From: Micrococcus flavus
GTDB lineage: Bacteria > Actinomycetota > Actinomycetes > Actinomycetales > Micrococcaceae
Length of the DNA stretch: 64,000 nt
Reading direction: 5' to 3'
Assembly: GCF_014204815.1 (NCBI RefSeq)
Contig: NZ_JACHMC010000001.1
Coordinates: 930,001 to 994,000 of the forward strand
How positions within the stretch are numbered: position 1 is the first letter of the stretch; the number at the start of each line of letters is the position of its first letter. The notes beneath the pieces were generated by a model. The model saw only the letters and a program-made list of their open reading frames with translations. It made no database searches and was not told the DNA's origin. Below, piece after piece: positions 40,154-47,805 of the stretch. The position numbers were made by a program, and so were the translations under genes.

Positions 40154-40903
40154 TCAGGAGTCTCCTGCCGGCCGGCGGCGAGGATCTTCACGGTGCAGGC
40201 GTCGTAGGCGGTTTCGCCCCATGACGTACGTCGGCAGACCTGAGTCGATGTATCCCAGAAGTGTGAGCGATCCACGGAGACGAGCGGGGGTGTCCACCGA
40301 GAAGAGGTTCTCATGATGTGCCACGCGGTTTCGGAGGACCCGAAGGGTCTCAAGCCCCGCGCCCACCTCCGTCAGGCCCTGCAGGCCGGAGGGCGCTCCT
40401 GGGAATGCTCGGTGGAGGCAGGCCTCCCAGAGTTCTCGCTGAGCCGCCGTCGGCGCGGTCCACCCAGGCGATCGCAGCAGCTGGGTCCACGTCCCGAACA
40501 TCAACTGCGCCACGACGTCGTCATGCTGGGGTGCGGCACCGTGGCGGGGATGCTCAGGCGGGCGCGCATCGGCAGTGCGCCGAGCGTCTCGCCGTGCCTG
40601 GATGATCTTGCGCCCGATCACCGTGTAGAGCAGGGGCGCCGCCCCCTGGTCGCGTGTCCAGTCAGCGCTCAAGGCGCGGCCATCCGCGGCAGTCTGTGAG
40701 ACATTCCAGACGCGGAGTTCTCGATCCATGGCATTGCGGGCGGCGACTTCCACGTGACTGAGATGCGAGTGCCAGGCGCCTGCCAGGTCGACTCCCCAGA
40801 GATACAAGCGGGCTGCGAGATCGAGGTCGTGGACTGCGGCGGTCAAGTAGACCTGGGCGCGCGCCTCTCCCACCATGCGCGTGAAGGGAGAGATTGCCGC
40901 CAT
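40154..40903 (-). CDS. Abi-like (AbiD/AbiF, Abi_2-type) protein with HEPN motif
   Basis: A 249-residue protein resembling the abortive-infection Abi_2 family. Features: an N-terminal helical region LYLWGVDLAGAWHSHLSHVE followed by ARNAMDREL, WNVSQTAADGRALSADWTR in the middle, and LRVLRNRVAHHENLF near the C terminus (R191-N-x3-H196), the R-x4-H signature of HEPN ribonucleases. Such proteins kill or arrest phage-infected cells by RNA cleavage; here that is inferred. It lies 264 bp upstream of mod in the same direction. GC is lower than that of housekeeping neighbours. ATG 40903 follows a TATAAC hexamer by 9 nt. Confidence 0.78.
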   Translation of the reverse strand: MAAISPFTRMVGEARAQVYLTAAVHDLDLAARLYLWGVDLAGAWHSHLSHVEVAARNAMDRELRVWNVSQTAADGRALSADWTRDQGAAPLLYTVIGRKIIQARRDARRTADARPPEHPRHGAAPQHDDVVAQLMFGTWTQLLRSPGWTAPTAAQRELWEACLHRAFPGAPSGLQGLTEVGAGLETLRVLRNRVAHHENLFSVDTPARLRGSLTLLGYIDSGLPTYVMGRNRLRRLHREDPRRRPAGDS

Positions 40904-40918
40904 GAGGATGAGGTTATA
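40904..40918 (-). promoter_or_regulatory. -10 element of the Abi-like gene, probable leaderless start
   Basis: Reading leftward, TATAAC (40918-40913), a 9-nt gap without purine-rich ribosome binding site, then ATG at 40903. It is the closest match to the TATAAT consensus in the window. Confidence 0.45.
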
Positions 40919-40965
40919 GTCTTGTCCGCAGCGAGCGGCGGGCTAGGACCGCCGCATCTCACTCG

Positions 40966-40996
40966 GAGACCCCGCACCCCATGGGTGTGGGGTCTC
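40966..40996. terminator. Terminator-like hairpin between divergent genes
   Basis: A 13-bp stem with one G-U pair (40966-40978 with 40984-40996), 5-nt loop, followed by TTGTGT. It lies between the leftward Abi-like gene and rightward yebC, where no transcript should end. Confidence 0.5.
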
Positions 40997-41016
40997 TTGT
41001 GTCGTCCCCGACCACG

Positions 41017-41044
41017 CTGACTCGCCGCCGCCCGCCGGTAGGAT
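41017..41044 (+). promoter_or_regulatory. Promoter of the yebC-ruvC operon
   Basis: CTGACT at 41017-41022, 16 nt, TAGGAT at 41039-41044. Transcription would start near 41051, giving a leader of about 90 nt before the GTG of yebC. Confidence 0.45.
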
Positions 41045-41141
41045 GGGCGGTCGAATGTGCGGTGCGCCCCGGCGTGCCCACGAAGCGCAGGCCCGCCGGC
41101 CGTCGTCGGCGTGCCGCCCCGACGAGCAGGAGGAGACGCCC

Positions 41142-41903
41142 GTGTCCGGTCATTCCAAGTGGGCCACCACCAAGCACAAGAAGGCCGCCCTGGACGCCAA
41201 GCGCGCCAAGGCCTTCGCCAAGTACATCAAGGGCATCGAGGTCGCCGCCCGCGCCGGCGGCGCGGACCTGTCCGGCAATCCGGCCCTCGACCTGGCCGTC
41301 ACCAAGGCCAAGAAGAACTCGGTGCCCAACGACAACATCGAGCGCGCCATCAAGCGCGGCGCCGGCCTGACCGGCGAGGTCATCGACTACACCGAGATCA
41401 TGTACGAGGTCCGCGGGCCCCAGGGCTCGGCCCTGCTGGTGGAGTGCCTCACGGACAACAAGAACCGCGCCGCCGCGGACGTCCGCGCCGCGGTCACCCG
41501 CAACGGCGGCACCATGGCCGACTCCGGCTCCGTGTCCTTCCTCTTCAACCGCAAGGGCGTCGTGCGCCTGCCCGCCGAGGGCAACACAGAGGACGGCCTG
41601 CTCGAGGCCGTGCTCGAGGGCGGCGCGGACGCCGAGGAGGTCGTGGAGTCCGGCGAGGAGTTCGAGATCGTCTCCGAGCCCTCGGACCTGCGCGCCGTGG
41701 CCGGCGCCCTGGACGCCGCCGGCATCGCCTACGAGACCGACGAGCTCGAGTTCCTGCCGACCATGAAGACCGAGCTGGACGCCAAGGGCGCCCGCACCTT
41801 CATGAAGCTCGTGGACGCCCTCGAGGAGCTCGACGACGTGCAGTCGGTGTTCTCCAACGTGGACATCGCCCCCGAGGTCATGGCCGAGCTCGAGGAGGAC
41901 TGA
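41142..41903 (+). CDS. yebC: YebC/PmpR family transcriptional regulator or translation factor
   Basis: A 253-residue protein starting [25 protein letters not shown] when split by position (residues 1-25), the hallmark of the TACO1/YebC family. The three domains follow: an N-terminal helical domain with [15 protein letters not shown] near 65, a middle alpha/beta domain ([16 protein letters not shown], about 105) and the C-terminal domain ending in [15 protein letters not shown]. Family members act in transcription control or ease ribosome stalling at prolines. GTG start with AGGAGGAG 6 nt upstream. It is followed by ruvC after 5 bp, the usual actinobacterial order. Confidence 0.94.
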   Translation: MSGHSKWATTKHKKAALDAKRAKAFAKYIKGIEVAARAGGADLSGNPALDLAVTKAKKNSVPNDNIERAIKRGAGLTGEVIDYTEIMYEVRGPQGSALLVECLTDNKNRAAADVRAAVTRNGGTMADSGSVSFLFNRKGVVRLPAEGNTEDGLLEAVLEGGADAEEVVESGEEFEIVSEPSDLRAVAGALDAAGIAYETDELEFLPTMKTELDAKGARTFMKLVDALEELDDVQSVFSNVDIAPEVMAELEED

Positions 41904-41908
41904 GCGCC

Positions 41909-42589
41909 ATGGCGGCCGGGCCCGTCGACGTCGTCCGCGTGCTCGGGGTGGACCCCGGGCTCACCCGCTGCGGGATCGCCGTGGTGGACGTGGACGCCCG
42001 TCGGCGGGCCTCGCTCGTCCACGTCGAGGTCGTGGGGACCCCGGCGGACACCCCTCTGGACGCGCGCCTGCTGCGCATCGACGAGGCCGTGACCGCGGTG
42101 CTCGGCCGGTTCGCGCCGGCCCGGGCCGCCGTCGAGCGCATGTTCGCCAACAACAACACCCCCACCGTGCTCGGCACGGCGCAGGCCGCCGGCGTGGCGA
42201 TCGCGGCGGCCGCCCGCGCGGGCGTCCCGGTGGGCCTGCACACCCCCTCCGAGGTGAAGGCCGCCGTCACCGGGGACGGCGACGCCGGCAAGGAGCAGGT
42301 CACCGCCATGGTCACCCGCATCCTGCGCCTGGACGCCCCGCCCCGCCCGGCCGACGCCGCCGACGCCCTCGCCCTGGCCATCGCCCACGCCTGGCGCGGC
42401 ACCGCCCTCGGCGTGGCCGCCGGCCACACCGGGCTCGACACCGCGTCCCTGACCTCCCGCACCGGCGCCTCCCGCGGGGCCGGCGGCACCCGCGTCCGCC
42501 GCGCGCCGACGACGGCCCTCACCCCCGCGCAGCAGGCGTGGCTGGCCGCCGAGCGCTCGGCTTCGGCCCGCCCGGGCCGGCGCGCCTGA
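41909..42589 (+). CDS. ruvC: Holliday junction resolvase RuvC
   Basis: A 226-residue dimeric endonuclease that cuts Holliday junctions in recombination repair. The catalytic acidic residues are visible: Asp15 in [12 protein letters not shown], Glu in [11 protein letters not shown] (about 75), and the pair of Asp in [15 protein letters not shown] (about 150). The last 60 residues are a low-complexity Ala/Thr/Arg tail beyond the usual length (about 170-190). Five bp after yebC, probably on the same transcript. Confidence 0.94.
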   Translation: MAAGPVDVVRVLGVDPGLTRCGIAVVDVDARRRASLVHVEVVGTPADTPLDARLLRIDEAVTAVLGRFAPARAAVERMFANNNTPTVLGTAQAAGVAIAAAARAGVPVGLHTPSEVKAAVTGDGDAGKEQVTAMVTRILRLDAPPRPADAADALALAIAHAWRGTALGVAAGHTGLDTASLTSRTGASRGAGGTRVRRAPTTALTPAQQAWLAAERSASARPGRRA

Positions 42590-42620
42590 CCGCGCCGGGC
42601 GGCGGCCTCGCGCGCGGCGT

Positions 42621-42636
42621 TCGATGATATGTTCGA
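42621..42636 (+). promoter_or_regulatory. SOS-box-like palindrome (candidate LexA site) overlapping a -10 before ruvA
   Basis: TCGATGATATGTTCGA at 42621-42636 matches 10 of the 12 fixed positions of the actinobacterial LexA consensus TCGAAC-N4-GTTCGA; the right half is perfect. It contains TATGTT (42628-42633), a candidate -10 for a ruvA promoter, so binding would block transcription. Confidence 0.55.
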
Positions 42637-42675
42637 ATCCGTCCCACCCCCCTCGAGCCCGGAAGGCGGACCGAG

Positions 42676-43320
42676 TTGATCGCATCCCTGAGCGGCACCG
42701 TCGAGCATGTGAGCCTCGACCACGCCGTGATCACGGCCGGGGGAGTGGGCCTGGCGTTCGCGGCCACGCCGCAGACCCTGGCCACGTTGCACGAGGGGCG
42801 GGCGGCCACCGTCCAGACCCACCTCGTGGTGAAGGAGGACGCCCTGACCCTCTACGGCTTCGCGGACCGCGCCGAGCGCGAGGTCTTCGAGGTCCTGCTG
42901 GGCGCCAACGGGGTCGGCCCGCGCCTGGCCCTGGCGATTCTGGCCGTGCACCACCCCGAGCACGTCCGGCGCGCCGTGACGGAGGAGGACGAGAAGGCCC
43001 TCACGCTCGTGCCGGGCATCGGCCCGAAGATGGCCCGCAAGATCATCGTGGACCTCGCCGGCCGCCTGCCCCCCTCGGGGGATACGCCGGACGAGGAGGC
43101 CGTGCCGGCCGCGGACGTGCCCGAGGACGCGTGGCACGCCGACGTCGTGCAGGCCATGACCGGCCTGGGCTGGTCCGAGAAGGAGGCGGCCAAGGCCGTC
43201 GCCGCCACCGTGGCCGCCCACCCGGACGTGGCCGGCTCCGGGGACGTCGCCGCCCTGCTGCGCACCACGCTGCGCGACGTCGGCACCGCCGCCGCCGTGC
43301 GAGGGGGCCGGACCCGATGA
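42676..43320 (+). CDS. ruvA: Holliday junction branch migration protein RuvA
   Basis: A 214-residue subunit that binds the four-way junction and loads RuvB. Domain I is an OB fold ([19 protein letters not shown]); domain II has two helix-hairpin-helix motifs, [16 protein letters not shown] (about 77) and [14 protein letters not shown] (about 113); domain III (about 155-205, [20 protein letters not shown]) contacts RuvB. TTG start at 42676, 7 nt after GGAAGGCGGA. The stop overlaps ruvB by 4 bp. An SOS-like site precedes it by about 40 nt. Confidence 0.95.
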   Translation: MIASLSGTVEHVSLDHAVITAGGVGLAFAATPQTLATLHEGRAATVQTHLVVKEDALTLYGFADRAEREVFEVLLGANGVGPRLALAILAVHHPEHVRRAVTEEDEKALTLVPGIGPKMARKIIVDLAGRLPPSGDTPDEEAVPAADVPEDAWHADVVQAMTGLGWSEKEAAKAVAATVAAHPDVAGSGDVAALLRTTLRDVGTAAAVRGGRTR

Positions 43321-44330
43321 CCGAGCACCCCGTCTCCGCTCTCGAGGCCGACGCCGAGGAGCGCCGCCTCGAGGCGGCGCTGCGGCCCAGGCACCTCGAC
43401 GAGTTCGTGGGGCAGCAGCGGGTCCGCGAGCAGCTGGACCTCATGCTCGCCGCCGCCCGGCTGCGCGGACGGACGGCCGACCACGTCCTGCTCTCGGGTC
43501 CTCCCGGGCTCGGCAAGACGACGCTGGCCATGATCGTGGCCGCGGAGATGAACGCGCCCCTGCGCCTGTCCTCCGGCCCGGCGATCCAGAACGCGGGCGA
43601 CCTGGCCGCCATCCTCTCCTCGCTCACCGAGGGGGAGGTGCTGTTCCTCGACGAGATCCACCGCATGTCCCGGCCGGCGGAGGAGATGCTCTACATGGCC
43701 ATGGAGGACTTCCGGGTGGACATCGTGGTCGGCAAGGGCGCCGGCGCCACGTCCATCCCGCTCGAGCTGCCGCCGTTCACCCTGGTGGGCGCCACCACGC
43801 GGGCTGGCCTGCTGCCCGGCCCCCTGCGGGACCGCTTCGGCTTCACCGGCCACCTCGAGTTCTACGCCGAGGAGGAGCTGGAGCGGGTGCTGCGCCGGTC
43901 CTCGGCGCTGCTGGACATGCGCGTGGACTCGGACGGCTACCGTCAGATCGCGTCCCGCTCCCGCGGCACCCCCCGCATCGCCAACCGCCTGCTGCGGCGC
44001 GTGCGGGACTGGGCGCTCGTCAAGGGCCTGGACACGGTCGACGCCGGGGCCGCCTCCGACGCGCTGACCATGTACGAGGTGGACGCCCGCGGCCTGGACC
44101 GCCTGGACCGCGGCGTGCTGACCGCCCTGTGCACCGTGTTCGGCGGCGGGCCGGTGGGCCTCACCACGCTGGCCACCGCCGTGGGGGAGGAGGCCGAGAC
44201 CGTGGAGACCGTGGCCGAGCCGTTCCTCATCCGTGAGGGGATGGTGGCCCGCACCCCGCGCGGTCGCGTGGCCCTGCCGGCCGCCTGGGAGCACCTGGGC
44301 CTGACGGCCCCGGAGGTCGCGCCCGGCTGA
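43317..44330 (+). CDS. ruvB: Holliday junction branch migration helicase RuvB
   Basis: A 337-residue AAA+ motor that drives branch migration with RuvA. Walker A is GPPGLGKTT (61-69), Walker B is LFLDEIHR (about 110), sensor 1 is in [20 protein letters not shown] (about 160), and the arginine-finger/sensor 2 region [17 protein letters not shown] is near 218. A C-terminal winged helix ends the protein ([15 protein letters not shown]). ATG overlaps the ruvA stop. Length is typical. Confidence 0.96.
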   Translation: MTEHPVSALEADAEERRLEAALRPRHLDEFVGQQRVREQLDLMLAAARLRGRTADHVLLSGPPGLGKTTLAMIVAAEMNAPLRLSSGPAIQNAGDLAAILSSLTEGEVLFLDEIHRMSRPAEEMLYMAMEDFRVDIVVGKGAGATSIPLELPPFTLVGATTRAGLLPGPLRDRFGFTGHLEFYAEEELERVLRRSSALLDMRVDSDGYRQIASRSRGTPRIANRLLRRVRDWALVKGLDTVDAGAASDALTMYEVDARGLDRLDRGVLTALCTVFGGGPVGLTTLATAVGEEAETVETVAEPFLIREGMVARTPRGRVALPAAWEHLGLTAPEVAPG

Positions 44331-44336
44331 TCCCCC

Positions 44337-44342
44337 TAGACT
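44337..44342 (+). promoter_or_regulatory. -10 element for yajC-secD-secF
   Basis: TAGACT at 44337-44342, 7 nt after the ruvB stop, gives a leader of about 36 nt containing GAGGAG. No clear -35. Confidence 0.4.
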
Positions 44343-44384
44343 GGCCCGGATCCCGATCCCGTCCAGACCCGAGGAGTGCGCCCC

Positions 44385-44807
44385 GTGCCGCTGTCCGAGA
44401 CCTCCGCCCCCGTGATCGCCCAGCAGGCCGCCGGGGGTGCCGACGTGTTCATGCTCGTCATGTTCGCCGCCCTGGCGCTCATGCTCTTCCTCTCCTTCCG
44501 TCGCGCCAAGAAGGCGCAGCAGCAGGCCGCGGAGATGCGCAGCCGGCTGACCCCGGGCCTGGAGATCATGACCGCCGCGGGCATCTTCGGGACCGTGGTG
44601 GCCGTGGACGAGCCGAACCAGCGCGTCACCCTCGAGACCGCCCCGGGCACCCGCCTGGACGTGCACCTGCAGGGCGTGGCCAACATCGTCGAGCCCGCCG
44701 ACGCCGTGGACGCGGCCCCCGCGGCGGACGCCCCGGCGCGGCACGCCGGCGGGTCCACCGCCGCGGCCGCCGCCGACGACGCCGACCCGCGCACCGACCG
44801 CGCCTGA
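44385..44807 (+). CDS. yajC: Preprotein translocase accessory subunit YajC
   Basis: A 140-residue protein with one membrane segment (about residues 20-40, FMLVMFAALALMLFLSF) followed by the family signature FRRAKKAQQQAAEMRSRL and LTPGLEIMTAAGIFGTVVAV. The C-terminal 35 residues are low complexity. YajC joins SecD and SecF at the SecYEG translocon. GTG 44385 is chosen over GTG 44376 because the latter overlaps the GAGGAG ribosome binding site. The yajC-secD-secF order is standard. Confidence 0.92.
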   Translation: MPLSETSAPVIAQQAAGGADVFMLVMFAALALMLFLSFRRAKKAQQQAAEMRSRLTPGLEIMTAAGIFGTVVAVDEPNQRVTLETAPGTRLDVHLQGVANIVEPADAVDAAPAADAPARHAGGSTAAAAADDADPRTDRA

Positions 44808-44872
44808 GACCCCTTCGGCCGGGCCCGGCGCGCTCCGCCGGGCCTGAGCCGCGCACAGAGAGCACGTGACGC

Positions 44873-46717
44873 ATGGCGAAGACCTCCCCCTCCCGCGCCG
44901 CCGGCCGCGCGCTGGCCTGGCTGGCCGCGCTCGTCGTGGGCCTGACCGCGATCCTCGGCATCGGCGTGGCCACCGGCCAGGCCGGCTGGGCCCCGAAGCT
45001 CGCCCTCGACCTCGAGGGCGGCACCCAGATGGTGCTGGCCCCGCAGACCGCCTCGGGTGAACAGGCCACCCCGGAGCAGCTCGCCCAGGCGGTCGAGATC
45101 ATCCGCCAGCGCGTGGACGGCTCCGGCGTGGCGGAGGCGGAGGTCGCCACGCAGGGCGACCAGAACGTCGTCGTCTCCCTGCCCGGCGTCCCGGACGAGG
45201 ACACCCGCCGCCTGATCCAGGCCTCGGCGGACCTGCAGTTCCGCCCCGTGCTCCAGTCCGCGCCCGGCGAGCCCACCCCCGAGGAGCAGCTCCTGCCCAA
45301 GGACCAGTTCCCGGCGCCCTCGGCCGAGCCGGTCGACGCCTACGACCCGAACTGGCTCACCCCGGATCTGGCGGACGAGTTCCAGCGTGCGGACTGCACC
45401 GTCCCGCGCGACCCCAACGCCCCGCGGATGCCGGAGGATCGTGCCGTGGTCGCCTGCCAGCCCGCGGAGGAGACCCCGGCCGGGACCGCGCCGGCCATCA
45501 AGTACGTCCTGGGCCCGGTGGTCCTGCCCGGCACCGAGGTGACGAACGCGCAGGCCGGGCTCTCCCAGGCCAGTGGCGGCGTCACCACCAACGAGTGGGG
45601 CGTGAACGTGGACTTCACTGCGGCCGGCTCCGCCGCGTTCCAGGACATCACCCGGCGCCTGGTGCAGTACCCGCGGGGTGACCCGCGCAAGCAGTTCGCC
45701 ACCGTGCTGGACGGGAGCGTGGTCTCCGCCCCCCAGGTGACCCAGGTGATCACCGGCGGCAGCACCCGCATCTCCGGCGGCGGCTTCACCGAGCAGTCCG
45801 CGAACCAGCTCGCCGAGCAGCTCAACTACGGCTCCCTGCCCATCTCCTTCACCATTGAGTCGGAGCAGCAGATCTCCGCCACATTGGGACAGGACCAGCT
45901 GCGCTGGGGCCTGATCGCGGGCCTGATCGGCCTGGTCCTGGTGGCCGTGTACCAGTTCTTCCAGTACCGCGCGCTCGGCCTGCTGACGTTCGCCTCGATC
46001 CTCGTGATGGGCCTGCTGACGTACCTGGCCATCGTGATCCTCGGGTGGACGGACAACTACCGCCTGTCCCTGGCGGGCATCGCCGGTCTGATCGTGGCGA
46101 TCGGCCTCACGGCGGACTCGTTCATCGTCTACTTCGAGCGCATCAAGGACGAGCTGCGCGCCGGCCGCCGCGTCGAGGCCGCGGTGCACGAGGGCTGGAA
46201 GCGCGCCCAGCGCACCGTCACCGCCTCCAAGGCCGTGAACCTGCTCGCCGCCCTCGTGCTCTTCTTCGTGGCCGTCGGCAACGTGCGCGGCTTCGCCTTC
46301 ACCCTCGGACTCACCGCGGTCGCCGACCTGCTCGTGGTGTTCCTCTTCACCCACCCGCTCATGGTGCTGCTGGCCCAGGGCGACTTCGTGGGCCGCGGCC
46401 ACCGCATGTCCGGGCTGGACCCCCGCCAGCTCGGCGTGGACTCGGCGCTGTACCGGGGCGCCGGGCAGGTCCACGAGCCGCGCCCCGCCCCCGCCGGGGA
46501 CGACGCGCGGTCCGCCGGGTCCGCCCCCGAGGATGCCCCGCTCGCCCCTGAGGGCGTGCTCTCCGGCGCCACCGCGGCCGCCGCCGGGGGCCGTCCGGGT
46601 CGCCGACGCGGCCGGGGCGAGCCCGCCATGACCATCGCCGAACGTCGCCGCGCCGAGCGCGCCCGGGCCGCTGAGGCCGCCCGCCGCCCGGCCGACACCC
46701 AGGAGGACGCCTCGTGA
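44873..46717 (+). CDS. secD: Protein translocase subunit SecD
   Basis: A 614-residue membrane protein that uses the proton gradient to complete protein export. TM1 (about 12-35) is followed by LALDLEGGTQMVL (D1 motif), a large extracytoplasmic P1 domain (about 60-320) and five C-terminal TMs (from about 345) with GLIAGLIGLVLVAVYQFFQYRAL and GLTADSFIVYFERIKDELRAGR. A 100-residue disordered C-terminal extension is unusual but common in actinobacteria. Only a weak GAGAG precedes the ATG. The stop overlaps secF by 4 bp. Confidence 0.95.
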   Translation: MAKTSPSRAAGRALAWLAALVVGLTAILGIGVATGQAGWAPKLALDLEGGTQMVLAPQTASGEQATPEQLAQAVEIIRQRVDGSGVAEAEVATQGDQNVVVSLPGVPDEDTRRLIQASADLQFRPVLQSAPGEPTPEEQLLPKDQFPAPSAEPVDAYDPNWLTPDLADEFQRADCTVPRDPNAPRMPEDRAVVACQPAEETPAGTAPAIKYVLGPVVLPGTEVTNAQAGLSQASGGVTTNEWGVNVDFTAAGSAAFQDITRRLVQYPRGDPRKQFATVLDGSVVSAPQVTQVITGGSTRISGGGFTEQSANQLAEQLNYGSLPISFTIESEQQISATLGQDQLRWGLIAGLIGLVLVAVYQFFQYRALGLLTFASILVMGLLTYLAIVILGWTDNYRLSLAGIAGLIVAIGLTADSFIVYFERIKDELRAGRRVEAAVHEGWKRAQRTVTASKAVNLLAALVLFFVAVGNVRGFAFTLGLTAVADLLVVFLFTHPLMVLLAQGDFVGRGHRMSGLDPRQLGVDSALYRGAGQVHEPRPAPAGDDARSAGSAPEDAPLAPEGVLSGATAAAAGGRPGRRRGRGEPAMTIAERRRAERARAAEAARRPADTQEDAS

Positions 46718-47736
46718 ACCGCTTCGCCGACTGGGGCAACGCCCTGTACACCGGCCGCCGCGCCTACCCGTTCGTCCGCCGGTGGCGGCTGTGGTTCGCG
46801 ATCGCCGCGGCCCTGCTGGTCCTCGCCGGCGGTCTCACCGCCCTGCGCGGCGGGTTCAACCTCGGCATCGAGTTCCGCGGCGGCTCCGAGTTCACCGTCT
46901 CGGACGCGGCCACGGGAGATCTGGCCGCGGGCCGGGAGGCCGTGGCCGACGTCGTCCCCGGCGTGGAGCCGACCGTCACCGCGATCGCCCCGGGCACCAT
47001 GCGGGTGCAGACCGAGCAGCTCGACGACGCCCAGACCCGCCAGGTCGCCCAGAACCTGCAGGAGGCCTACGGCGTCACGCAGGACGAGGTGACCTCCACC
47101 TTCGTGGGGCCCACGTGGGGTGAGGCGGTGTCCCAGCAGGCGCTGCTGGGCCTGGTGATCTTCGTGGTGCTCGTGACCCTGTTCATGGCCCTCTACTTCC
47201 GCACGTGGAAGATGTCGCTGGCCGCCGTCGTCGGGATGCTCTACGTGGTGGCGCTCACCGCCGGGATCTACGGGGCCACCGGTTTCGAGGTGACGCCGTC
47301 GGCGATCATCGGCTTCCTCACGATCCTCTCCTACGCCCTCTACGACACCGTGGTGGTGTTCGACAAGGTCCGCGAGAACACCCGGGGCCAGGAGGAGGAC
47401 CCCGGCCGCACGTTCGAGCAGAACGTGGAGCTCGCGGTGAACCAGACCCTGGTGCGCTCCATCACCACCTCGATCGTGGGCCTGCTGCCGGTGGCCTCCA
47501 TCCTGTTCATCGGCGCCGGCCTGCTCGGCGCGGGCACCCTGCGGGACATCTCCCTCGCCCTGTTCATCGGCATCATCGTGGGCACCCTGTCCACCCTCTT
47601 CCTCCAGGCCCCGCTGTACGCCCTGCTGCGCCGCGGCGACGCCGACGTCCGCGCCCAGGACGCCCGCGTGGGCCGGGAGCGGGACGGGCGCGGCCAGGAG
47701 GCGGACCTCGAGGACGCGCACGGCGCGGTGCTGTGA
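46714..47736 (+). CDS. secF: Protein translocase subunit SecF
   Basis: A 340-residue partner of SecD. TM1 (about 28-48) is followed by FNLGIEFRGGSEFTV (the family motif), a short extracytoplasmic domain and five TMs from about 145, including SAIIGFLTILSYALYDTVVVFDKVREN (positions about 195-221), which holds the conserved Tyr-Asp and DKVRENT motif. A basic/acidic tail closes it. GTG start overlaps the secD stop, and GGAGG precedes it. Confidence 0.95.
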   Translation: MNRFADWGNALYTGRRAYPFVRRWRLWFAIAAALLVLAGGLTALRGGFNLGIEFRGGSEFTVSDAATGDLAAGREAVADVVPGVEPTVTAIAPGTMRVQTEQLDDAQTRQVAQNLQEAYGVTQDEVTSTFVGPTWGEAVSQQALLGLVIFVVLVTLFMALYFRTWKMSLAAVVGMLYVVALTAGIYGATGFEVTPSAIIGFLTILSYALYDTVVVFDKVRENTRGQEEDPGRTFEQNVELAVNQTLVRSITTSIVGLLPVASILFIGAGLLGAGTLRDISLALFIGIIVGTLSTLFLQAPLYALLRRGDADVRAQDARVGRERDGRGQEADLEDAHGAVL

Positions 47737-47758
47737 CCGGCTGAGCCCGACCGCGGAG

Positions 47759-47764
47759 TAGACT
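47759..47764 (+). promoter_or_regulatory. -10 element for rel
   Basis: TAGACT at 47759-47764, leaving about 35 nt of leader with GAAGGAGG before the GTG at 47806. Confidence 0.4.
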
Positions 47765-47805
47765 GCCGCATCACCCCGGGCCGGGACGGCCCAGAAGGAG
47801 GCACC

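Noticed and set aside
35240-41000. Integrase, transposase, tRNA target or flanking direct repeats for the defence block
   Set aside because: None seen in or beside the block, so mobility by a specific element cannot be claimed.
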